DNA of 5,245 nt, from assembly GCA_012510305.1 (NCBI GenBank), contig JAAZIE010000251.1:1-5245 (forward strand), written 5' to 3'. Of the stretch, positions 1 through 4,564 are shown one piece after another. A program made the translations under genes and the position numbers. The notes beneath the pieces were generated by a model. It did not search any database and was not told the origin of the DNA. It was given only the letters and a program-made list of their open reading frames with translations. This stretch comes from Bacillota bacterium (GTDB lineage Bacteria > Bacillota > Dethiobacteria > DTU022). How positions within the stretch are numbered: the stretch's first letter is position 1; every line of letters begins with the position of its first letter.

Positions 1-338
1 AGCCTGAGATCTTCGGCATCGCGGCAGCCTCCGTCTAAAATCAGGCCGGCAATCCCCTTCTCCAGGCAAGCGACAGCCATTATTTCTCCAAAATGACCCG
101 CTCCGCAATACGAATGCGCATTGGCCACGATCACGTCACCGGGCGCCGCTTCCAAAATGGCCTGGTGCAGGGCCAGGTTGTCCCCCGGGTGGCAGTTCAC
201 CGTAAAAGCCGGACCGGCAAGCTTCATGCCCGGCGAAACCGCCTTGATACCGCAATCCATGTTGCCCCCTTTGTTGTTGGCATCACAGATGTTCCCGGTG
301 GGAATCTCCAACCATCCTTTTATTGATCCCACTTCCAC
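1..338 (-). CDS. RraA-family / HMG-aldolase-like protein, 3' part beyond left edge
   Basis: The first 112 residues of a leftward gene are visible; the rest lies outside the window. The translation has the layout of the RraA / 4-hydroxy-4-methyl-2-oxoglutarate aldolase family. It has an N-terminal segment with T-G-N-I-C-D-A (residues 14-20), A-P-G-D-V-I-V-A (65-72), a G-H-F-G-E-I-M loop (81-87) and the family signature G-L-I-L-D-G-G-C-R-D (98-107). R106 and D107 match the substrate- and metal-binding Arg-Asp pair of the family. Known members cleave 4-hydroxy-2-oxo acids to pyruvate, or decarboxylate oxaloacetate, using a divalent metal in the cytoplasm. I chose GTG at 336-338 because AAAGGAG (347-353) lies 8 nt upstream and no in-frame ATG precedes the conserved part. 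The gene starts 25 nt after the stop of the other RraA gene, so the two are almost certainly cotranscribed. It is clearly diverged from that neighbour (G-E-I-M here, G-G-I-L there), so the substrates may differ. The substrate cannot be read from the sequence. Confidence 0.88.
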   Translation of the reverse strand, partial: MEVGSIKGWLEIPTGNICDANNKGGNMDCGIKAVSPGMKLAGPAFTVNCHPGDNLALHQAILEAAPGDVIVANAHSYCGAGHFGEIMAVACLEKGIAGLILDGGCRDAEDLR

Positions 339-346
339 ACGAAACG

Positions 347-353
347 CTCCTTT
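347..353 (-). promoter_or_regulatory. Ribosome binding site fixing the GTG start at 338
   Basis: AAAGGAG on the minus strand, 8 nt before GTG at 336-338. A GTG two bases further upstream (338-340) is in a frame that hits a stop after six codons, so 338 is the real start. Confidence 0.8.
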
Positions 354-363
354 ATAAAATAGT

Positions 364-1029
364 TTATTTCAACATGTTTTCGTAACTGTATTTGTTATCA
401 ACTTCAATGATGTTTTTGCCGGACCGGATCTCGGCAATCATATTTTTCTCCTTCAGCTCCAGCTCCTCGGCTTTTACAATGACCTCATCAAGTTTTTCTT
501 GTGGAATGATCACCACACCGCTTTTATCCCCCACGACGATATCGCCCGGCCTGACCTGCGCACCGCCAAACTGAACCATCACGTTCGTCGCTTCTTCCAT
601 GATCCGGCCCCTGGCGGTGGCTGTTACCGCCCCCCTGGCATAGACGGGAAATCCGATTTCAACACATTCATCTACATCTCTGCAGGCTCCATCGATGAAT
701 ACCCCGCCCACATCCTTGACCGCGGCACCGTTGGCCAGGATGCCGCCCCAGCAGGAAACATCGAGCCGGCCGCCGTTATCGATCACAATGACATCGCCGT
801 TCCCGGCCGCGTCGATCGCTTTTATTCCCAAGTGGTGTTTTGATTTTGTTAAACCTGCAGCCGCTATCTTCACGGTAACGGCCCGGCCGACAACATTTTT
901 CATGGTGGGCCAGACGGGCCTGATCCCATAAGTCGCTCCCTTGAGGCCCAAAGCATCCAGCGCGTCGGCCACATTTGTTGTCGCCAGGTTTTCCAGGCGC
1001 GGCTTGTATTTGTTCATAAATTCATTCAT
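364..1029 (-). CDS. RraA-family protein, putative 4-hydroxy-4-methyl-2-oxoglutarate aldolase / oxaloacetate decarboxylase type
   Basis: A complete protein of 221 residues, a usual length for the RraA / HMG-aldolase family. Visible landmarks are T-N-V-A-D-A-L (residues 18-24, the N-terminal family motif), G-D-V-I-V-I-D (78-84), W-G-G-I-L-A (94-99) and G-V-F-I-D-G-A-C-R-D (109-118). R117-D118 is the Arg-Asp pair that holds substrate and Mg/Mn in characterised aldolases. A second G-D-I-V-V-G-D block (162-168) and V-V-I-I-P (172-176) follow, then a charged C-terminal helix. Characterised relatives cleave 4-hydroxy-4-methyl- or 4-carboxy-4-hydroxy-2-oxo acids to pyruvate plus a second keto acid, and often decarboxylate oxaloacetate. 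Other family members are RNase E inhibitors or methyltransferase-like in name only, so the substrate is inferred from context. The ATG at 1027-1029 follows AAGGAG (1038-1043) at 8 nt. The gene has its own upstream tandem operator (1061-1079) and leads a two-gene unit with the RraA-like gene to its left. Confidence 0.93.
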   Translation of the reverse strand: MNEFMNKYKPRLENLATTNVADALDALGLKGATYGIRPVWPTMKNVVGRAVTVKIAAAGLTKSKHHLGIKAIDAAGNGDVIVIDNGGRLDVSCWGGILANGAAVKDVGGVFIDGACRDVDECVEIGFPVYARGAVTATARGRIMEEATNVMVQFGGAQVRPGDIVVGDKSGVVIIPQEKLDEVIVKAEELELKEKNMIAEIRSGKNIIEVDNKYSYENMLK

Positions 1030-1060
1030 CGTTATATCTCCTTAGATATGAAAAGATTAT

Positions 1061-1079
1061 TGTATACAATATGTATACA
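1061..1079. promoter_or_regulatory. Tandem GntR/FCD-type operator upstream of the RraA pair
   Basis: Two copies of the 8-bp palindrome TGTATACA (1061-1068 and 1072-1079) are separated by ATA, so their centres are 11 bp apart, about one helical turn. The first copy is the core of a perfect 14-bp palindrome (1058-1071). The site lies 31 nt before the RraA start codon, a position suited to blocking transcription. Operators of FCD-type GntR regulators are commonly of the GTN(3-4)AC type, and the only such regulator here is encoded at 4565-5209. Binding is inferred. Confidence 0.72.
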
Positions 1080-1136
1080 GAAAGTATATTCTCTCTAACT
1101 ATCCCAATCTCCTGCAAACAAAATAAATATTTATCA
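1061..1136. repeat. 76-bp promoter module, copy A
   Basis: This segment aligns without overall length change to 4103-4178. A hand count gives 50 of 76 identical positions. Conserved blocks are the tandem operator, ATATTCTC (1086-1093), ATCTCCTGCA (1107-1116) and ATATTTATCA (1127-1136), at nearly the same offsets in both copies. It fills most of the 135-bp gap between the PrpD-like stop and the RraA start. I could not place a convincing sigma-70 -35/-10 pair within the conserved blocks. Confidence 0.65.
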
Positions 1137-1164
1137 AAAAATCAGCGTGAGGGGCCCCCTTGCC

Positions 1165-2589
1165 TTACCCCGGCCCCATGCTGTCGGGACCCGCGAACAC
1201 CATCAGCGGCATCAGCTTGCCCATATGATCAAGCTTCTCCAAGTGCCAGACCATATCGATGAGCTGCTTCACCTGTTTCCCATCCATCCGTTTTTCGGCC
1301 ATTTGGGTAAATTTATCCTCCAGCTCCTTGTCGCTGAGCGGATCATTGCCCAGGCCGTGAGGCGTATCGATCTGTTTAAAGTAACGGGCACCGTCCCTGG
1401 TTATAATCTCGGAGGAGGCCTGATACCCGCTAAAATCGGGATCGGCTTCCACGGTGATTTTTTCGATGAGCTCAAGGATCACCGGATCGGTGAAATGGTG
1501 CGGCTCAATGGATTCAGGGCCAAAAGAGCGGTTTTTGATCGCAAAAGCGTTGGCGTAAAAAGTGCTGTGATCGGCGCTTTCAGCATTTCGGGGATATTTT
1601 TTTGCAGGGGTGCTGGTATGCCCGGCCTGCCTGGGGATGGCCTTGATCTTGACCGAAGCGATATCTTCGGGTTTAAGGTCATGCTCCTTGACCAGGGCCA
1701 GGGTGGCCAGCACCGTCCCGGAATTCGTGCCGTTGGTGCAGAGAACCTTGAAGCGGGTGTTGAGAATGCGCCATCCGCTAAAATCCAACAGGAGCTCGTA
1801 ATCCATTTCATTTTGGAAAACGGCCTGATCCAGGCCCGCTTCGCCCTCAACGATGCGCAGCGGACCGGTATACCCTTTTTGAGCAAGCAAGCAGGACATG
1901 ATCGCATGATAAGCGACAAAGCCGAAACGAAGATTTTTAGCCATGACGCACTCTTCCCTGTCGGCATCGAGAATGCCCAAGGGATTGCTGTGGCAGGCAC
2001 AGATGGCGATGGCATGGGCCACCTGCTCTTCGTTCAGCCCCATCAGCCTTCCCAGGCTGGGGGGCATGCTGAGACCTCCCCTGATATCGAAACACCATCC
2101 CCTCTTTTGCACCGGCACCCCTCGGGCGGCATCAACAAATCTCTGCCCAATCTCGTAAGAGAGCACCACCGAGGTTAGAAAATCAGGGCCGGAAATTTTT
2201 TCACGCTCTGAAATTGCCAGAATGGCGGGAATGGCATCGCTGTTATGCCCGCCGCCCCCCAGATCGTTGTAATCGAGAAAGCGAACCAGAAAGCTGTTAA
2301 AAAGGGTGGCATTGAGAACATTGCTCCGCTCGCCCGTCCCAAACAGGGTCGCCTCCTTCGTTCCGCCCAGCTCTCCCACCACTTCTTCGCAGATCGGGCG
2401 GCCGGGGGCGTCAAAGGCCCCGATTGCACAGCCCAGGGTATCGAGCAGGCAGCGCTTGGCCTGATGGATCACCTCGGGCGGCAACATCTTAAAATCAAGT
2501 GCCAGGGCATAGCGAGCCAGCTTGCGCGACACACCGGCCCGGTAATCTGCCTCAATGTTTTGCCAGGCTAAATCACGTTGAACAGTCAT
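1165..2589 (-). CDS. MmgE/PrpD family protein (2-methylcitrate dehydratase-like)
   Basis: A 474-residue protein matching the MmgE/PrpD superfamily in length and layout. The helical N-terminal half has A-K-R-C-L-L-D-T-L-G-C (residues 44-54) and the signature F-L-D-Y-N-D-x5-H-N-S-D-A-I-P-A (104-122), then R-G-W (163-165), K-N-L-R-F-G-F-V-A (218-226) and G-Y-T-G-P (239-243). The C-terminal lid has K-K-Y-P-R-N-A-E-S-A-D-H-S (330-342) and N-D-P-L-S-D-K-E-L-E-D-K-F (415-427), both family hallmarks. Members include 2-methylcitrate dehydratase, cis-aconitate decarboxylase and iminodisuccinate epimerase, all soluble and metal-independent, acting on branched polycarboxylates. D109, H115, K218 and K281 are the likeliest active-site residues by family position. 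The ATG at 2587-2589 has a GGGAG 12 nt upstream, rather distant. It lies 76 nt downstream of the carboxyltransferase-like gene with no convincing terminator between, so the two probably share a transcript. The exact reaction is not predictable. Confidence 0.93.
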   Translation of the reverse strand: MTVQRDLAWQNIEADYRAGVSRKLARYALALDFKMLPPEVIHQAKRCLLDTLGCAIGAFDAPGRPICEEVVGELGGTKEATLFGTGERSNVLNATLFNSFLVRFLDYNDLGGGGHNSDAIPAILAISEREKISGPDFLTSVVLSYEIGQRFVDAARGVPVQKRGWCFDIRGGLSMPPSLGRLMGLNEEQVAHAIAICACHSNPLGILDADREECVMAKNLRFGFVAYHAIMSCLLAQKGYTGPLRIVEGEAGLDQAVFQNEMDYELLLDFSGWRILNTRFKVLCTNGTNSGTVLATLALVKEHDLKPEDIASVKIKAIPRQAGHTSTPAKKYPRNAESADHSTFYANAFAIKNRSFGPESIEPHHFTDPVILELIEKITVEADPDFSGYQASSEIITRDGARYFKQIDTPHGLGNDPLSDKELEDKFTQMAEKRMDGKQVKQLIDMVWHLEKLDHMGKLMPLMVFAGPDSMGPG

Positions 2590-2665
2590 TTATTTATTTC
2601 ACTCCCAAGCTTGATCGTTTATTCAAAAACATGCTTTTGTACCTCAAGGCTGCAGCATCCCCGGG

Positions 2666-4045
2666 CTAGCCGCTTTCCAAGCCGTACTTGCACCGCAGGA
2701 AACGCATCCCCGTGTCCGGAAAGATGGCATAGATCAGCACATCCCCCATATCGCGGGCGAGCCCCGCGGTGGCCTCTTTCGCCTTTTCCAGCTCCGGTTC
2801 CAACAGATCGGCCGGCCGGCAGGTGATCGGGGTTTCCCCTTTCTCGTAATTCTTCAGCAGCATCTTCCGAATGTCAGGATCGATGGGATGAGGTGTTCTC
2901 CCGTACAGGCCGTAAGCATAATCCCTGACCTGGCGCGATAAGATCTTGTACCGGCCAAACAGGACATTCTGCACCGCCTGGGCTACGATGATCTGGCTGG
3001 AAGGGGTGGCCAGGGGCGGATAGCCCAGTTCCCGGCGAACCCGGGGAATCTCGGCGCAAACATCCCCCAGCCGGTCCACCGCGTTGGCCTCTTTCAACTG
3101 AAAGATCAGGTTGGTGAGCATGCCCCCGGGGACCTGGTTGATCAGGGCCTCGGCATCGACAAGCGATATGCGGGTGTTGTCCATATATTCGCGGTACTTT
3201 TGGCCGATCTCCTCCAGGTCCTTGCCGATGGAGACGAGCATATCCATATCCAGGCCCGGATCGCGCGTTGTCCCCTGGAGAGCGAAGACCATCGACTCCA
3301 CGGCCGGGAATGAAGAGCGCAGCGCGAAGGGAGCCGAGGCCGTGTCGATGATATCCACCCCCGCCTCGACCGCTTTGAGACAGGCCATCGAAGCCATCCC
3401 GCTGTTGTAGTGAGTGTGAAAGCCGATCGGGATGCTCAGCTCTTTTTTGAGCGCCCTGACCAGGTCGTAGGCATCGTAGGGCGAAGGCAGCCCGCAGGTA
3501 TCCGCTATGCTGATACTGTCGGCGCCGATCTCTTCAAAGGTCTTCGCTTTCCTGACATAGTAGTCGATATTGTAAACCGGGCCGCCCAGCTTCAGCTCGG
3601 TGAGAGAATACTGCATCTGGATCTGCACCTGCTTGCCGCAGGCCTTGATTGTCTTGATGCAGGTCATTAAATTGCGCTCGTCATCCAGCGAATCAAATAT
3701 CCTGAAAACGTCGATCCCCTGTTTGGAGGCATAATTAATAAAGGCGACCACCAGGTCATCGGCATAGTGGCGGTAGCCCAGCAGGTTTTGCCCCCTGAAG
3801 TGCATCTGGAGCCTGGTTCGGGGCATCAGCTCCCGCAGAATACGGATGCGCTCCCAGGGATCCTCGTTTAAATACCTGATCGCCACATCAAAAGTGGCGC
3901 CGCCGGACATCTCGGAGGTATGGTATCCCACTTGATCCATCTTGGCGGCGACGGCCTCCATATCGCCGGTGCGCATACGCGTGGCAAATATGGACTGCTG
4001 CGCATCGCGCAGGGTTTCATCGGTTATTTTTACCGGTTGCGACAA
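2666..4045 (-). CDS. Carboxyltransferase-domain protein (OadA/PycB-like) lacking the carbamyl-lysine and a biotin domain
   Basis: This 459-residue protein resembles the carboxyltransferase part of oxaloacetate decarboxylase alpha (OadA), pyruvate carboxylase subunit B and transcarboxylase 5S. Conserved features are D-E-T-L-R-D-A-Q-Q-S (9-18, metal Asp D9), A-T-R-M-R-T (21-26), F-R-G-Q-N-L-L-G-Y-R-H-Y (83-94), F-R-I-F-D (114-118), H-T-H (210-212, metal ligands) and N-Q-V-P-G-G-M (303-309). The C-terminal helical part reaches G-R-T-P (382-385). Two departures stand out. The strand that normally reads I-K-D-M-A-G, whose lysine is carbamylated and binds Zn/Mn, reads I-A-D-T-C-G (180-185), so residue 181 is Ala (GCG, 3503-3505). 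The usual G-T-S-Q-P reads R-S-S-F-P (243-247). No biotinyl domain (A-M-K-M) follows. A-D-T-x-G resembles DRE-TIM lyases and synthases, so a C-C lyase or aldolase is plausible. The start is TTG, directly after an in-frame TAG (4046-4048), with a good ribosome binding site. It is the first complete gene of the leftward cluster. Confidence 0.9.
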   Translation of the reverse strand: MSQPVKITDETLRDAQQSIFATRMRTGDMEAVAAKMDQVGYHTSEMSGGATFDVAIRYLNEDPWERIRILRELMPRTRLQMHFRGQNLLGYRHYADDLVVAFINYASKQGIDVFRIFDSLDDERNLMTCIKTIKACGKQVQIQMQYSLTELKLGGPVYNIDYYVRKAKTFEEIGADSISIADTCGLPSPYDAYDLVRALKKELSIPIGFHTHYNSGMASMACLKAVEAGVDIIDTASAPFALRSSFPAVESMVFALQGTTRDPGLDMDMLVSIGKDLEEIGQKYREYMDNTRISLVDAEALINQVPGGMLTNLIFQLKEANAVDRLGDVCAEIPRVRRELGYPPLATPSSQIIVAQAVQNVLFGRYKILSRQVRDYAYGLYGRTPHPIDPDIRKMLLKNYEKGETPITCRPADLLEPELEKAKEATAGLARDMGDVLIYAIFPDTGMRFLRCKYGLESG

Positions 4046-4052
4046 CTATCCT

Positions 4053-4059
4053 CTCCCCC
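4053..4059 (-). promoter_or_regulatory. Ribosome binding site fixing the TTG start at 4045
   Basis: GGGGGAG on the minus strand ends 7 nt before TTG (4043-4045). An in-frame TAG directly precedes this TTG, and the next in-frame Met (residue 24) would remove the metal-binding D-E-T-L-R-D motif, so the TTG start is well supported. Confidence 0.75.
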
Positions 4060-4102
4060 TTATAGATTCATCTTTTGGAGAATAAAATGGGAACATGCGT
4101 GT

Positions 4103-4121
4103 TGTATACAGTATGTATACA
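4103..4121. promoter_or_regulatory. Tandem GntR/FCD-type operator upstream of the carboxyltransferase-like gene
   Basis: Two TGTATACA palindromes (4103-4110 and 4114-4121) are separated by GTA and again repeat at 11 bp. Together they form a larger dyad with perfect 8-bp arms, TTGTATAC-N5-GTATACAA (4102-4122). The site lies 57 nt before the TTG start of the carboxyltransferase-like gene, so it probably controls the first leftward transcript. It is about 440 bp from the regulator start, so autoregulation through this site is uncertain. Binding by the regulator at 4565-5209 is inferred from site type and proximity. Confidence 0.75.
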
Positions 4122-4178
4122 ATAATTAATATTCTCCTTCGCCCGCCGATCTCCTGCATCCGTCAAATATATTTATCA
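4103..4178. repeat. 76-bp promoter module, copy B
   Basis: Partner of 1061-1136. The shared blocks are the tandem operator, ATATTCTC (4129-4136, shifted by one base relative to copy A), ATCTCCTGCA (4149-4158) and ATATTTATCA (4169-4178). The last block overlaps the end of the 73-codon reading frame (stop at 4163-4165), coding for the D-K-Y-I tail. Copy B may therefore be the original and copy A a duplicate that carried along the 3' end of that frame. Confidence 0.65.
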
Positions 4179-4384
4179 GCAAGCCGGCGCAGCACCCGGT
4201 GCTCTGAAATAATGCCATCGGTAATTCGCCCGGCACAGAGCAAGATCTCTTCGATTTCCCCGGCAGTGATGCGGTGAAAATGAATCCCCGCGGTGACGAC
4301 GACTTTCCGGTTGAGTTCGCGGGATATTTTTGCCGCCGCCTCCCGGGCCAACTCCTCCTCTTTATGGCCGGTAGCCGTATACAC
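4163..4384 (-). pseudogene. 73-codon coding-like fragment, possibly the C-terminal part of an LpdD-like (prenylated-flavin chaperone) gene
   Basis: This minus-strand frame gives a protein-like sequence with coding-like third-position GC. It has G-H-K-E-E-E-L-A (residues 6-13), a helix with A-A-A-K-I, then V-V-V-T-A-G-I-H-F-H-R-I-T (28-40) and E-I-E-E-I (43-47). The G-H-K then A-G-I-H pattern resembles, from memory, the C-terminal half of LpdD-like proteins (about 110-120 residues) that accompany UbiD-type decarboxylases. That match is weak and unverified. The only usable start is a GTG (4382-4384) with no ribosome binding site. The frame stays open upstream only to a TAA at 4445-4447, without an ATG, and the expected N-terminal half is absent. 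I read it as a decayed 3' remnant. A genuine small protein of unknown function is the alternative. Its 3' end overlaps promoter module B. Confidence 0.4.
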
Positions 4385-4452
4385 GGAGAGCCGGGAGCAC
4401 CGGGATAAAAGATGTAGCGGTAGCTGAAGCAGGAAATCATCCGGTTATCTCG

Positions 4453-4496
4453 AATAATTACAGTATCAATTCGCAAACTGATAGCTGTTAATTATT
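4453..4496. repeat. 44-bp AT-rich inverted repeat upstream of the regulator
   Basis: The left arm (4453-4468) and right arm (4479-4496) pair over 16 bp with two single-base bulges (4484 and 4488) around a 10-nt loop (4469-4478). The arms begin AATAATTA-CAG and end CTG-TTAATTATT. The repeat lies 68 bp before the regulator start codon. It could be an operator, a leader hairpin in the regulator transcript, or a terminator-like element for something arriving from either side. There is no long uninterrupted T run, so I do not call it a terminator. Confidence 0.6.
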
Positions 4497-4548
4497 TACA
4501 CCTGCGCGCAGTTGCCGTGCAATAACACCCCTGCCAACTGCACCAGGC

Positions 4549-4556
4549 AAAGGAAG
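4549..4556 (+). promoter_or_regulatory. Ribosome binding site fixing the TTG start at 4565
   Basis: AAAGGAAG ends 8 nt before TTG (4565-4567). An in-frame TAA lies two codons upstream (4559-4561), so no longer form is possible. The next in-frame TTG (4580) is badly spaced. Confidence 0.72.
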
Positions 4557-4564
4557 TTTAATCA

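Larger units (their letters stand above)
4046..4564. other. 519-bp intergenic region between enzyme cluster and regulator
   Basis: From left to right this stretch holds the ribosome binding site of the carboxyltransferase-like gene, an AT-rich leader, the tandem operator inside promoter module B, the 73-codon coding-like fragment on the minus strand, the 44-bp inverted repeat, and the regulator's ribosome binding site. A single CGTATACA (4376-4383), one mismatch from the operator unit, lies at the start of the coding-like fragment. I see no tRNA, riboswitch or transposon end, and no confident -35/-10 pair for either direction. Confidence 0.6.

Noticed and set aside
93..357. Two overlapping plus-strand frames of about 77 codons
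   Set aside because: They are antisense to the partial RraA-like gene, which has a ribosome binding site and the family signature.
1151..1158. GGGGCCCC palindrome just after the PrpD-like stop, considered as a terminator stem
   Set aside because: The arms are only 4 bp with no loop, and the T run further along (minus strand) is not directly attached to a stem.
1030..1164. Sigma-70 promoter candidates such as TATACT upstream of the RraA gene
   Set aside because: No acceptable -35 hexamer lies at 16-18 bp, and the candidate is not conserved in the second copy of the module.
1147..2178. A long open frame (343 codons) on the plus strand
   Set aside because: It lies wholly antisense to the PrpD-like gene, shows no recognisable domain, and has no ribosome binding site. 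The minus-strand protein has clear family motifs across the same bases.
2625..2640. Imperfect 16-nt palindrome of the type CAAAAxCATGxTTTTG between the carboxyltransferase-like and PrpD-like genes
   Set aside because: It is short, AT-rich and unlike the TGTATACA operators. It is too weak to call an operator or terminator.
4375..4386. CCGTATACACGG, a single near-match to the operator unit
   Set aside because: It is a single unit with a mismatch, inside coding-like sequence, and lacks the second phased copy seen at both convincing operators.
4126..4476. A 116-codon minus-strand frame overlapping the 73-codon fragment
   Set aside because: Its translation is rich in Arg, Ser, Pro and Cys with no domain-like pattern, and the overlapping frame has the coding-like codon pattern. 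It starts inside the inverted repeat and ends within the operator module.
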